Shown piece by piece: positions 31,753 through 44,736 of a stretch of DNA of 64,000 nt. The first letter of the stretch is position 1. Each line of letters begins with the position of its first letter. The notes below the pieces were generated by a model. It was given only the letters and a program-made list of their open reading frames with translations, had not been told where the DNA came from and searched no databases. Source of the stretch: Calliopsis andreniformis (Eukaryota > Arthropoda > Insecta > Hymenoptera > Andrenidae); assembly GCF_051401765.1 (NCBI RefSeq), contig NC_135071.1, forward strand, positions 5,558,961-5,622,960, read 5' to 3'. A program made the translations under genes and the position numbers.

Positions 31753-32389
31753 CAGGATGATTTTTCGCTAGTGGATTCAAGGGCAGTGCCGCCGCTTAAA
31801 CATCATAACAGAAATTCTGTCCCTCTATGCGATAAGCTATTAAATGTGTCATCAAAAACGACGGTTATTGCATCGAAGACGTTTGTATACGTGTGACCTG
31901 TAAAGTTTCAAATGCTAAGCATCTAAGAAACGGAAAAAATCGCTGCAAAATGTTTTGCGTTTGCAACGAGAACATTATTTTAAAAATGAATGCTTACCTA
32001 TTTGCAAATTCTTCTTACATTAAACGTTGGAAGAGACATTGGTCCTTGTTTTTGAAAACCTAAGGAAACGGAGTGAAAAATGCATACACGTTGGAGAAGG
32101 TCACTTCTAACATTTAATGTAAAAAAAATTTGAAAAGAGGTAAGCATTAATTTTTAAAACAATGTTCTCGTTAGAAACGCGAAACATTTCGCAGCGATTT
32201 CCTCCGTTTCTTGAATGCTTAGAATTTGAAATTTTATAGGTTACACATATACGCACACAAACGTTTTCGCTGTAGTAACCGTCGTCGTCGATGACATATT
32301 CAATAGCTTATTCCGTAGAGGGACAAATTCTTTATCATGATGTTTGGGCGGTGGCACCGTTTTTGAATCCACTAGTGAAAATCATCCTG
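31753..32389. mobile_element. 637-bp palindromic element, CAGGATGATTTT ends
   Basis: Starts CAGGATGATTTTTCGCTAG and ends with the inverted CTAGTGAAAATCATCCTG. Arms of about 300 bp run to a centre near 32045. TA follows the right end, while the left flank is TG, so a TA site has mutated or was not used. Shared words include GAATTTGTCCCTCTA/AATTCTGTCCCTCTA and GTTTTGCGTTT-like runs. The open frame starting 31657 runs into it and is not a gene. Confidence 0.75.
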
Positions 32390-34960
32390 TATTTGATAAT
32401 GTGCCACACACATATCCCTTATTGCATCCACATGTTTTCTAAAAGATATACTAGCTCATTTCTTAAAAAATACAGAATTTTAATTCTTTATATCTCATTT
32501 TCTTTTCATAACTTTTTAATTAAGCGTTGAACAACTTATGTTTACATGTATAACATTTTTTTTATAGCCATAGAATATACTGATGCAGTTTGGCACCTCA
32601 GGATTAAAACACCCTCTATTTACTTACGTCTAAGAATATTACATGTTTTCAGAAATAAATATCTTTGTCAATGTCCTTTTCTGTGAATTTTAAATGCTTG
32701 ATATGATTTCTCATATCAATCCTTTGTAAGGCGCTTCTTCCTGATAGTCTATTATTCAAATTTTTCTTAAAATTCTTCAACACGTTTCTGCATTTACTTA
32801 TTTATCACAGCATTTTGTAACAAATGCAACCAGCTTTAGACTGCTTACGGTGGGGTCTTTTTTTATTTGTTTAACATGTTTCTTTAACAAGGTGTTTCTT
32901 CCCGAGAAGTCAGTTTCCTTAGGACTCTTCGTTGTTCATTACGATGGATCTCTGTGCTTTAATATGATTTATTAAATATTGTATCGTCGATTTTCTTTTA
33001 TTAAGTTTGCAATATGTAAATAAGAGTCATCTTTGATATATTATTTACAAATCAATTTTCCTTTAATTATGGCAACTTCAGTAACTTTTTATGATTAGTT
33101 CATTTTTGACAGCGATTGTCCCTGATGACCTAGTACTACATGCTAAAAAGAGTACTTTATTGAAGTGTATGAGAAAATGCATTTTACCTTGTATTAAGGT
33201 TCCTATTCGTTCCGCTTTCTCCGGGAAAATTCGTTTTTTGATCAAATCTCCTAACGTTCCAAATTTAATCTAAATGTCCTACTTTTCTATAAAAATCTTC
33301 TAAAGGATTGTATTGCGTTTTTTAGTATAAGCATGTAGTAATACTCTAACTAGTCACTCGGTGACTAATTCATAAAATATTGTTGATCAATTTCTATTAC
33401 GATATTGGCAATAGTTATGGCAGGCCCGTTTTAATCATTGTAAAGACCCATTGTAAGCGTCTCGTGTTTGTAGTTTCATACTAGTATCGTATTTAAAGTG
33501 TAGCATATAATATATTATGGATTTATCTTTGGTTTTTTTCATTTTATTCTGCATGTTCAATATATTTTGTTACGTAGAATAACCATTTTTTTGCTTGTAC
33601 CACCAGTTGTGGAATATCCTATATATGAGAATATATTAAGGCGTCCATGAAACAAAAGTCGGGATAACTACTAAAAAAATTGAAAAAAATATTTAAAACA
33701 TAAATTCGCTAATTTGGTCCTCTGCTCTGAAACACTTATATTGCGGGAAAGAAACAGTAGAACGTGCTACTTTTTTAACTATTTAGGTATAAAAAGGGTT
33801 TTCTATATAGAAGTACACATTATATTCGAAATGGAAATTTGGGTTGACAAATATATTTACTATGTTTTGCATTGATATTTGCTTTGCAAAGATAGGTGAC
33901 CAATGCTTCAAAAACAACAAAAATATTATAAATTCAAGATGTGAAAAATCGGCATTCTTTGAATTTTTATTGAAAAGAGAAAGTCCTCTTTATTCAGCAG
34001 AAATAGTAGATTAAAAAATGTATATGTACATGTATACAATAGCTTTTTAAGGAAAAAATTTTCTTTAATTTAATTTCCTTCTATCAAAACTATGAATTTT
34101 CTTTTGTAACAAACTCAATTTTATGAAAATGTGACGTATGTCGTTTCATTTTATAGCTGCAGATATAATATACCATATTTATTGGCGTCACCTCCACAAA
34201 GCCTTGATATTAAGCTTACCAGGCATCAATGGATAGAAGTTGGAAAAGTATTAAAAAATTGCGAAATTACAAATAAAAAAAGTATTAAAAAACAGTAAGA
34301 AATATTTGGGATAATGCTGAAGTAGAATATACAAACAAAATTAATTAATACTATACCAAATCCTCTAAAAAGCAAGTATTATCAAATGTAAAGGTGGCCC
34401 AATAAAATGATACTTCTTAAAACAGTATTTTTTATTTTTTTTATTTAAATTTTTTATTTTGCAATGAAGTTTATATCAGTCGATGATTTGGTTAATGCAA
34501 CATACAATCACATTTATGCACTCGTAGATCGATCGTCTGTTTTCACACTATGTTAGAAAATCTCGATATTCCAAAATTCACTCTAGACTGTTCATTTTCA
34601 AATTGCATCGTTTACTCTTTACACTCTGTTATTTCAGTTTCGTACATATTTCGTTCTATACCTGTGAAGAAGTATCCTAAAACCTATCTGCCATTTTCGT
34701 TTTACAACTTAAGTCCTAACTAGGGATGCAATTACATATTTCGCAAGTAGGTATCTCAATACAGGAGATTGTAATGAAATTACTTGTATTTCAAATAAGA
34801 ATACTATTTGAAACTAATTGATTCGATTTGAACATAAAATAAAGTTACCTTTCTTATGTTGCTTTTAAAATAACTGTAATAAAATAGTTAATAACAATCA
34901 TTTTAAATATCTTTTAATTTTCATTTCAAAGAAATTTCGCTCAAGCCTCCTAGAATTCTC
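32390..34960. other. AT-rich DNA without a supported gene
   Basis: Only short open frames, no recognised domains, and no strong terminal repeats. Runs of T and A are frequent. It is compatible with intergenic sequence upstream of the candidate promoter at 35 kb. Confidence 0.5.
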
Positions 34961-34969
34961 CTGTATACG

Positions 34970-35908
34970 CTCGTCGTCGATAAAGTTCAGTTGCGCCGTA
35001 TAACTCGGTCGCGCGCACGGTTTCGCTGGTCGAGAGGGTGGCGGAATTGAGCACACGGGGAGGCTGCTAGCTATGAAGGGGACCGAACAACTCCGATCCC
35101 CGTCCGAAGCTACTCGGAGGCGTTTGACGAACGCGTACGAGAACATCCGAGCTCGCCCCGAATAGACTGCACACGACATGTCTGCTGGATTCAAGCTCCA
35201 CCAAATCGACGGAACTTGAGTGCAACATTAATGCCAGTCTACCACCGTTTAGCGATACCATCGGTGATGGACGGTGATAACCAAGAAAAAGTGATGTGAC
35301 GAGTCGCTTAAAAAAGAAACAAAAAAATTTGCACCCATTTCATTTCTCGACTCCCTTACCCCTTGACGCGAACGTTTTCTATTAGTTCTCCGCAAAACTA
35401 TCCGCGAGCACCTATAGTCAATATCCTAAATCTTCCGCCATTTAATTCCTGTGACAGTGTTCGTGTTTCACGCTAATGAGCTCCAATTCAAAGAAAAGAG
35501 ATTTTCCGAGAAGGATCAGTGTGTTGACGAATCCTCGGAAGCGTATTGTGTGGGGGTGTGGTTCAGAGTGATTCTCCAAGCTTCAGGGTTACTTTCGCTC
35601 TCTCTTCATTCTCCTTATCTTGTGTTTTAGTTTTTTGTGTTACTATTACAACGAAAGTGATCGCTGTGATAAATATGTTCAGCCTAGAAGCGTTTGAGGC
35701 GTTGTTCACGATATGGTTTGTGGCAGTGGCAGCAGTAGTGGTGCTAGTGCCGATGGCAGTGTAGCGCGCGCGCGCGGTGCTGCCTCAATAATATACAGTG
35801 CAGACGGTGGCTTTAGACTGCGCGGAAGGAGGGCCACGAGCTTCGCCGTTTTCGATGGCCTGATACACAACACGGACACGTATATGAAGCAGCGTTGCCC
35901 TGACTCGA
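34970..35908 (+). other. Candidate host promoter and first exon (splice donor at 35908)
   Basis: This stretch is clearly richer in G, C and CpG than its surroundings and is not part of any repeat I can see. It ends in CTCGA-GTGAGTAAT, a near-consensus splice donor (GT at 35909-35910). An open frame starts at ATG 35713 (MVCGSGSSSGASADG), continues through a CG-repeat region and reads GGFRLRGRRATSFAVFDGL before the donor, leaving phase 1. I do not recognise the product. The exon may instead be untranslated. Transcription start and exact exon start are unknown; an initiator-like TTCAGTTG occurs at about 34986. Confidence 0.45.
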
Positions 35909-36093
35909 GTGAGTAATACATTCACGCAATGTGCCACTTTACATCGTTGATCTTTGGAGACTGTCGATTTCTGAGGATGTACTGTTCTCGCTTTCCTTCC
36001 TGTCGTTTGGCCCTGTGCGCATCTTCGCGTAAACAGCGTTGACTTGACTCGCTCTTGCACACGAGGACTCTTTAAGTAGGAGTTGTCAAGAAT

Positions 36094-36546
36094 GTGTGGA
36101 GATCTTTAATGACATCTCATGAAAGAGTTAGGTATTTAGTACTCCATCTTCGAGAATATTTTTGTCACTCTTTTTGTAGAGTTTCGTGCAAAATGAATGT
36201 ATCATCACGAACGCTATTGAAGTTCCTCTATAAATTGAAAATTCTCTATGTGTTTCATGATTTCCATTGTGTTACGGATTTTCGTGAAAAGGGTATCCCC
36301 GTGGGATACCTTAGTTTCAATCGTAGTTTCAATTATAGTTTGATAAGAGAGCGAGAAGTACATCCTGGAAAACACCGTATGGAAAAGCTGCAACGGATAT
36401 CGATCACATATTCCGATAACTTGCGAAAGCTTGAAGAATGCGAACCGGGTCATGCCATAATTTTTCGAGGAATAGTTTTAGGAGTGAGGGAATTATTCAC
36501 TGAATATGTCAAATTGGGTTGGTGCGTGGAAATGGTGACTTCTTAA
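36094..36546 (+). other. Open frame of 150 residues, unrecognised; includes a perfect hairpin
   Basis: The frame has no known domain, signal peptide or transmembrane pattern that I can defend. It includes GGTATCCC (36292-36299) and GGGATACC (36303-36310), an 8-bp perfect hairpin with a 3-nt loop. It lies just downstream of the putative splice donor, hence inside the presumed intron. It may be a relic or chance frame. Confidence 0.15.
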
Positions 36547-36549
36547 ACG

Positions 36550-39235
36550 GAAATATAGTCCTGAGTAAACAATGATACGACAAAACCTCAATTATATGAA
36601 CAATTTCTAATAGTAGTCTGGCAAAAACAAAACTACAGCGGCAGGCAAACGAAAATTTAAGAGGTAATAAAACCTTAGATGTAAACATAAAAACACAATA
36701 ATTGTACAAAGAATTATGGAATATTTATATTCCCGGAAGTAAAGGAGTACCCTGGAAAGTGTACGTTAATCAAACTCAAGTATATTTTATTTCAAAACTG
36801 AGTTTTGTACATCTTGTTGCTTCTTCTTTATTTTATTCACATAATAAACAATTATTAGCGCTAAGTTATAAATAAAGAAGATTTAATGCATAAATTATTC
36901 TGAATGCAATGTTTAAAAGTAACCACAGATAACAGTTATAGTTAATATTTTAATATTTTTAAGTCAGACTGGCTCTCAAGTATGGAATAGAGGAGTTCTA
37001 CAAATACCGTATATACTATTGCTTGTGTTAAAAATATACTAATATTCGTATATACAAATTTTAATTTTAAACTTTTTTTTGTCTGCTACTGTAGTTATCA
37101 AAAAGATTATCTTCACGTCTGAATTTCATGGTATTTTAAGTAATTAACGTTCTATTGTAATCCACTATTTTTGGAAAATTGATCTAAAAATAAACTGGGA
37201 TTTCGTGTTATCTTCTTTTGTGCTACATACGTATATTGATATCTTCATGCTAATAGCACATATTATCATTTTTAACAAAATTTGAGTTTTTAATAAAAAT
37301 TTAAAAATTATTTACAGATTTATAGCGAACTAAAACTAAACTTAGCTATTTTTAGTTTTGAATAGTTAATAATTAGCTGTTAATAGTCAGCTATATCAGT
37401 TGCATTATTAGTAAGTAACTGTAAATAGCGCGAGAAGAGCTCTTTATACAAAAATACTCAAGAAATAATCAGTTTTTTGCTCTTATGTAAAATTTCATTT
37501 TTGTCAGATATGTGGGACTTGATTGAAGGCATGGATATGTATGGTAACAATGTATATTTTTGGTTATAAGGAAAAACGTCAAAGTCACGTTACCTAAAAA
37601 ATTGAATTCATACCTCAATTAAAATCTGCCTGATACAGTTTGTATTTTCAGCAGAAAGGGAATCAACTAAAAGAACTTTTTCTCAAAAAATTAGAACAAA
37701 TAAACTGCAAGTCTATAAGTATAGAGTTTTTAATTCAGTATTAAAGACCTCAAAATTTAAGAAATAAAAGTATGTGATACATGTTGTTTATAACTACAGA
37801 TGCATAATAGTGGCTTTATAGTTATGGTAGATTTTCTAGGAAATGGAGACAAACACTAAAATAAGGCAAAACTATTTTTCACCTAGACAAAACATAAATC
37901 ATTGAAAACAAGTAGGGTTATCAAAAAGTACGATCTTCTTTAATTATTTTCATTATAAATTCGGAATATCAGAAACAAAAAATAAATTATTTGATTGAAA
38001 AATGGGAATTTTGAGCTTGTATTAAAACAAATTTATTTACTACCACATTAATTATATTTATAATGCTGATGATATGGAATGATTTGCAAAGTTATAAGTT
38101 GTTGCTGTGCTTCCATAAAGAATTATTAAATCCAGAACTTTAAATTCCAAAAATAATCATACTTTCACATTAATGTTGGAGTTGCATAAAAGTTAAATGT
38201 AAAAACTCGAAATGACGTAGACAAACACAAGGAAAAACTACAGCGTAGTAGTTTTCACAATTAAATAATATTCTGAATACATGTAAACAAATCTATGAGT
38301 TACTATAAATGAGACTTGAGCAAATTTGATTTAGAATAAAAATAAAAACTAACACTTTATACTAACGAATCATATTAACTACTTTATTTTTATTTATATA
38401 CGAATAAATTTTTATACGAATAAATCATTTCCAAATAGCTTTTTATTTGAATTGAGTTTTCAAAACAAAATAATGGGAAGTCTGACTACAAGATTGTAGT
38501 GAGATGACCTGTTGTTTTGTTTGAACGACAACTTCCGCGGTATCGTAATATATTATTCGAAAAGTTTAGAGCATGCTTGCTCTAAAAATTGTTTTCGCTT
38601 CAAACATGTTTATTAAATGTATTTACCAATATGTATCTGAGTTCGTGTGCATGTGGAATAGTGTGAAAAGATCTGTTTTCAACGCAGTGGATAATATCGA
38701 AAAAATGAACTTAAGAATCATTTGAAAAATTATTTCAGGAAACAGTTAGTTAAGTATAATTTCTTAAATGAAATAAAATATTATAATTCAATAATAACTA
38801 AATTTATTAAATTTTATCCTTATTTTTGTAATAAGAAATATTCTTGACGACTTCGTATTTCATCGGAAGTGATGTCAAGTTAAAAAAAATTTCTTTTAAC
38901 ATGTAAAGAAGTAATCACTATTATAATTTTCTTAAAATGGTAAATATGTTAAATTTTCTAACCAAAACCGTAATAGTTTTTTTTCAATTTAAAATTAGAA
39001 ATATGCAATACAATAAGGAACAAAAATATTAGTACAGTAGAAATATAAAAATAAAAATAATGGACTTTCTACATTGTAAGTCCAAAATCAAAAACGACAT
39101 TACGAAGTGTATTATTTTTGAAAAGCATGTATATTAATAGCAAAGATTAGCCATAATAGAAAATAATTTTATAAAAATATATACCTAATTAAACTAATTT
39201 ATAAAAAATAATATTTTTGTAATGTAAATACCTAC
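36550..39235. other. AT-rich DNA without a supported gene
   Basis: Long stretches of A/T with no open frame of note, no terminal repeats and no RNA gene recognised. Consistent with intron sequence. Confidence 0.5.
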
Positions 39236-39962
39236 AATTTTTACTGCACGTTTGGAATTCAGTTTTGAAACATTCCCAATGCTTGTACGATTTCTGGATA
39301 TTGTATTCTGTTCTATGAAACAAAAATAATAAAGAATTCGCTTCCTTATTCAAACTCATAATGTTTACACCGTAAGCTTATTTGAAATTAATGTTATTGT
39401 TTAAAAATAGCAGATTATTTAAAGCATTTTGTCAGCTTTGTTCCCATTGTTTTTCAAGTATGGCAAAATCATTTCATTAAAGAAATGAGTATAACATTTT
39501 TATTAATACAATTTTATAACGTTTACGAAGAAAAACACTGTATAACTATCAATCAAGAAGAAAAAATGCGAGATTCGAAGAAAATTATTTCTCCCTAGTA
39601 AAAAGAACCGTTTTCGATGATGTAGTTACATATTTAGCCAATTATATCTTCTACAATAGAATTTTACGATGGAGAGTAATATTATTAGTAATATTAGTAA
39701 TATTAGTAACATTAGTATTATTATTAGTATTATAGTATTAGTAATATTAATGTTTGTTTTAATTCTTAAGTATTCTTAATACAATTTTCTGATCTTTTCA
39801 ACTGTTTTTCCTTCTGTATGTCCCTACTGTGCAAATATAACTTTCAGGAAGAAAACAGATTCGCTTCGTTATTTTCTTTATATAGAACAAAATACAATAC
39901 CCAAAGACTTTATCCATATTGGAAATATTTTCAAATAGAGCTCCAAACGTGCAGTAAAAATT
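39236..39962. mobile_element. 727-bp fold-back element with about 115-bp arms
   Basis: Begins AATTTTTACTGCACGTTTGGA and ends with its inverse TCCAAACGTGCAGTAAAAATT. Arms 39236-39350 and 39845-39962 share (inverted) TATTGTATT.TGTTCTAT and CGAA...GAATC/GAATTCGC words with moderate divergence. The interior has an ATT/AGT microsatellite. No target duplication is clear, and no coding capacity. Confidence 0.75.
39675..39750. repeat. ATTAGTA microsatellite
   Basis: Imperfect repeats of AATATTAGT and ATTAGTATT inside the fold-back element at 39236-39962. Confidence 0.85.
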
Positions 39963-41876
39963 TCATTTCAATAAAATGAAAAGAAATCGATTCATACGAT
40001 TTTCCTTAATTTTCCGAAGAAAATTTGTTAGATTTATTACCTTTTTATGGTTTTGGTTTGATTATCACAGTATCAGTTATACCTATTTCTGTTATATATT
40101 TCCTGGGATGTCTGATAATCTTTGCCCTGACTTAACTGATACAACTTCAGTAATTTCATTAGTTTTAGTGTCGTTATGAAAGATTAATACAATACTAGTG
40201 GTGATAACATCTATTGATGGCCATGTTTCTCGATGAAAATTATATCAAACACAACACATTTGAATTATATTTAATGAAATTAGATATACAAAGAAGAGTG
40301 TACAGAGTTTAAATCTAATTTCGTTAAAAATAATTCGATTTTCATGTTATTTAAACTCTCCACTGATATTGCGTCAATCTTTTAATATAATATAGTAGAA
40401 TCAGTGTGATCTCGTAAAAAGATGACTACTAGCAGAGGAAACTGGAGCAAGATAGGGATATTCGTAAACAAATAGAGGTGTTATCATACACTTAGTTTCG
40501 ATGTAACATTTGGTGCAAAATGGCATTATTATCAATCATAAAAAAAAATTTTGTATAAAATGATAAAGATTTATGAAGAGGGGAGACCAACTGAAAAAAG
40601 TTGAACCGAATAATAAATGCTAAAAGCTGTGTATATATTGCAGAATGTTAAATATAAATATATATATATTTAGAATGTTAAATCTTTTATGGCTTTTTGT
40701 TTTCTGAATCATGAGAAGAGTGGGCTAGATGCTTACTTAGAATATCAAGTTTGAGATCACTGTGAATGTGCTGAAAAAAATGAAGACAGTAATTATACAT
40801 ACAGACATTGTGTATGTGTGTGTGTAAATAAATCCCATCTTACTCTATTTACACAGCAAGGCAAGATATTGCCACTATATGTAATATTTTTGGTATACAT
40901 ATATGTCATTAATAGATATAGTATTTAGGGGAAATTTTTTCTTAGCGTTTCTACCTTGCCCCACGTTTCCCTGGTTCTACACAAACAATTTGCAAAATTT
41001 TCGTTTATCTCTGTACATATTAAACATTGAACTAGCATATATAGCATTGACCGTAACATACTAACCAGGAGTTAATCGGTAAAAACTTAGAAATCTATTT
41101 TTCATCAATTTTTCAAAGACAGTTCTTTGAGTTTATTTCTCTCTTCAAATTGTCGATTCGATTATGATGGCGTGCATGTTGTCGGATGCAACAAAGAAAT
41201 AAAAGTTAATTAAAGTACATTGCAACTTATAACAATTTAAAAGGCAAGTTAGTAATTGAAAATAACAACCGTCAAAAGGGGACATTATCGGAATGACAAC
41301 TTACAATATGGTATTTGCTTTATCAAATTTTCATTTTGAAGCTTTTGCATATTTTATGATGGGGACTTGATCCAATCGATCATCTCTTAGCTGTAGCAGG
41401 TTGTTACCATTTAATGAAGAATTAATATCATAAGGATGTATAAGTCTTTTGAAGTAATTTATTCCAATACACATTTCCACATGAAACTTTTAGTGCAATT
41501 ATTTCATTTACCAAGCAAAAATTCAAAATTACTGAATGACCTGATACCCCATACGTGAATTTATGGAAATGTCATTTTTTAATAAACTTTTTAAACAACT
41601 AAGTATTTCTGAAATTAATTTGCACAGGATGATTCGTCGTTTAAAAATACGTAATTGCCGATTTATACTTGTTGCCTATACAATAATAGCTTTCGAGGTA
41701 TTAAGTCGTAGTATGTTTTCCACTTCCAACTTTGGGAACGGTTTTCAACCTTTAACATGGATAATAGTACATTAAAAAAAAATACATATTGAATGTTTTC
41801 AGTTATGTTATAAACCTACGAAATTTTATTAAACTTGGCATTTCACTCTTTGGGTGGATCCTTTGTTAAGAGTTAA
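39963..41876. other. AT-rich DNA without a supported gene
   Basis: Contains a short TG repeat near 40811-40825 and an open frame of 67-70 residues here and there without any recognised motif. Nothing else supportable. Confidence 0.5.
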
Positions 41877-42128
41877 GAATGACGAAATGTATCTAATTGT
41901 AAGGTTTAATTTCAGAGATATTAATCAATAAGAAAAGTAAAACGCTTGAAATTCATGTGAAATGTATCTGACCTGGGACTTATTCTACTACAGACACAGC
42001 GAAGTAAGTAGAATAAGTCCCAACTTGGACTCCCAAGTCAGGTAAATACATTTCACACGAATTTTAGGTGTTTTCTCAACAATTAATAATTCTGAACCGA
42101 AATATTAAACGTAATTTTGACATTCTTG
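41877..42128. mobile_element. Palindromic element with nested hairpin, copy 1 of 3
   Basis: The centre is GGGACTTATTCTAC (41975-41988), a 19-nt loop, and the exact inverse GTAGAATAAGTCCC (42008-42021). Outer arms continue the symmetry to about 41877 and 42128. The right arm has an extra ACTTGG...CCAAGT hairpin (42023-42038) not present on the left. Related copies lie at 50434-50690 and 51880-52090, sharing TTTCACACGAATTTTA or similar, AACTCTGAAA and AAAATTACTC. Confidence 0.7.
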
Positions 42129-42214
42129 ATTTTAATCCTGTTTTGATATCTAAAATTACTCTTTAAAATTTAATTTAATGTCGAACACTGTGTATATGTA
42201 TGTACACAGGGTCA

Positions 42215-43381
42215 CGAAAATATTGAAACATTAAACTGAATTATCGTTAATTTTTTAAATCCTGTAACTTCGTAAAAAGAAGTTGTATACTAACCATCCT
42301 AGAATCATTTTGAAGTACGAATTCTCTATATCTACATCTCTAATTTAAATTTACACGAAGAGGTTTCTCCATTCAGACGTAAATGGGAAAGTGAAGATAG
42401 TTTTTTTTCTTTTAAAAAATTACAAAAATTTAAGCAGCTGCAGTTGTCTTAAAAAATTTGTTCGCGATCGGAACAATTATGTATTTAAAAATTGATCTTT
42501 TCTTACGAGTTATTCCACTTGGAATGAAGTACGTTATTTGTACTAAAATATTTAGAATGTAAATTAATTTCGATCCTAATTGTTATAACTGGGAAAAGCA
42601 AATGGAATTATATTCGTATTGATTCATCACGACGGATTTACGCAGTTAAACTTGCATCTCATAGAAACTTGTGATATACGACAAACTCAAACGATTCTGG
42701 CCGCATCGACTTTCTCTCTCTCTCCCCCTCTCCCTCTCCCTCTCCCCCCTCTCCCCCCTCGCTCTCTCCCTCCATCCCCCCCCCCCTCGCCCTACCCCCT
42801 CTCCCTCCCACCCTCTCTCTCTCCCCTCTCGCTCCCTCCCTCCCTCCCTCCCTCTCTCCCTCGCTCTCTCCCCCCTCTCTCCCCTCTCCACCCCCCTCCC
42901 TCCCACCCTCTCTCTCCCTCCCTCCTTCCCTCTCTCTCTCTCCCTCCCTCCCTCTGTCTCCCTTCCTCTATCCCTCCCTTCCTCTCTCTCCCTCTCGGTA
43001 TAAGAAGGAGATAAAGATGATCATGCGGTCAAATTCGTCTGAGCTGGGTATACTTTGAATATTATTATATCGGTAATTTACAATTCATTTAAAGTAGAAT
43101 AACTCATTAAAAAATCATACATCAACTTTTATAGAGATGTCAGTCTTTAAATACATGCTGATTTTGATCCCGAAACGATTAAGGAAATTGGAGCCATTCG
43201 AACTTTTACAACTTTTTAAAGAAAGCTGTCTTCACTTTCCCGTCTGCTAGGGATATGAAACTAGAAAACTTATTTTTTAAAATGATTCCAAGAATGTTGG
43301 ACTACGACTTCTTTTTACAAAGTTACTGTAATTCAAAAGTTGACAACTTTTCAGTTTAAGACTTTTGTCCTTTTAGGAGTC
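42215..43381. mobile_element. Fold-back element with a 290-bp CT-rich microsatellite in its loop
   Basis: Left arm 42215-42570 begins CAGGGTCACGAAAATATTG; the right arm (43055-43381) is a diverged inverse copy, sharing TTAAACTGAA, GTAACTT.GTAAAAAGAAGT, AATCATTTT and GGGAAAGTGAAGA. The loop holds the CT/CCT microsatellite. No transposase. Confidence 0.65.
42709..42999. repeat. Polypyrimidine CT/CCCT microsatellite, 290 bp
   Basis: The plus strand is almost entirely C and T, in units such as CTCTCTCC and CCCTCC. It generates spurious open frames rich in Ser, Leu and Pro (plus) or Arg, Glu and Gly (minus), which are not genes. Such tracts can form triplex (H-) DNA. Confidence 0.95.
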
Positions 43382-43927
43382 TTCGTATTTCTACTTACGT
43401 AGTGAAGCAAAACATCGAAAATGTTCATACAAAAGTGTTGCGAATTAATATATGTAATTTCGTAACGTGTCACCCGTTAACATAATCTTGCGGGTAGCTG
43501 TTATTTTTAGAAACACTTTAATAATTTTTTAATGAATAAATTTTACTGCAACTGAGGAGCTGTAAAAGTAACATTTATAGATTTCTTGAATTTTAGGTTT
43601 TATTGCTTTATAAATTTAGAGTAGTAGAATTCATCGTTGATAAGCTATAAAGTTCGATGATAAATCTTTACTCACACTGCTTATAAACACAAGCAAGAAT
43701 AAAAACAATATATTTTGATGATAGACCGTGATAGATCTTCATGATAACAAGCGATAATAGATTTTTAGGATCTAAAGGTATCCGAATACTCACTGAGCAT
43801 TTACAACATATTCGGGTAACTAAATATGTTCCCGATATGTTCATTATAACTTGACCTTGATCTCGAAATCTGAATATCCGTATTTGTAACTTCTCTAGTT
43901 CATTATTTAAATATAAAGCATTCATTA

Positions 43928-44130
43928 TATAGGGTGTTCAGCAACAGATGGGAGAAATTTTAAATTGCGATTCTAGAGGTCCAAATAAGACGAAAATCAA
44001 AAATGATGATGTGTCGTTTAGAGCTTCGTTAATTATTTATAAACAATTAAAAATTTGGTAAAATCCGCCTGTAATCAAGCAAACTGTCTTACAGTATCGA
44101 CCGCATCGGGTGCGCCCTGATCGATGACAG
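43928..44130 (+). mobile_element. Single terminus of a CAGGGTGT-type element
   Basis: Reads TA-(T)AGGGTGTTCAGCAACAG, with T in place of the first C. The motif GCTTCGTTAATTATTTATA starts 93 bp inside at 44023. No inverse right end was found within 1.5 kb, so this is a solitary or truncated copy; the right limit given is arbitrary. Confidence 0.5.
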
Positions 44131-44296
44131 CTGATCGAATCGCAGTGGTGATCATTACTATTGAAACAACGAATGACTTACCTGATAGAGAGGCAGGAAA
44201 ATTCAACGACACTTGTCTCGGCTAGATGATTCTGCGATGCGCTTTGTAGAAAATCGAAGGGTATTGTCGAATAACAATGAACCTGCCTATTCTCAA

Positions 44297-44736
44297 CAAT
44301 CCATAAGACAAATCAAATCATACGGTATGAGATTTTGGAATAGAAAGGGTTAATGTGTTACACCCTCCCATTAATTTCCTGTTCAATCCACACACGCTAG
44401 AAATTTAGAGAACTACAGAAAGTTTATACGAATATTTTGAAAAAAATCACATACAACGACAACACTAATTCATATCGGCTAATTCCGTATTTGTGAAACT
44501 CTTAATAACTGTGCACAGAAACACAATTTTACTAATCATTAGCATTCACAGACTGTTTGCCGAATATTCAAATATTTATTATTAGAAAATAATTAGAAAA
44601 TTTGGTTTGGTTATTCACATATTCCACATTTGACGTGAACTATTTTAGTACTCGGCATTACATTTTCCTCGGTAACATATTAACCCTTTCAATTCCAAAA
44701 TCTCGTAGGGAATGATTTGATTTGCCTTATGGATTG
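44297..44736. mobile_element. Fold-back element with 65-bp arms
   Basis: CAATCCATAAGACAAATC... (44297-44361) is matched in inverse at 44672-44736. The arms share CAAATCAAATCAT, GAGATTTTGGAAT and GAAAGGGTTAAT with only a few differences. The 310-bp loop has no open frame of note. Confidence 0.75.

Noticed and set aside
42619..43014. Long open frames rich in Ser/Leu/Pro on plus and Arg/Glu/Gly on minus
   Set aside because: They are translations of the CT-rich microsatellite; all frames are open because the tract lacks stops.
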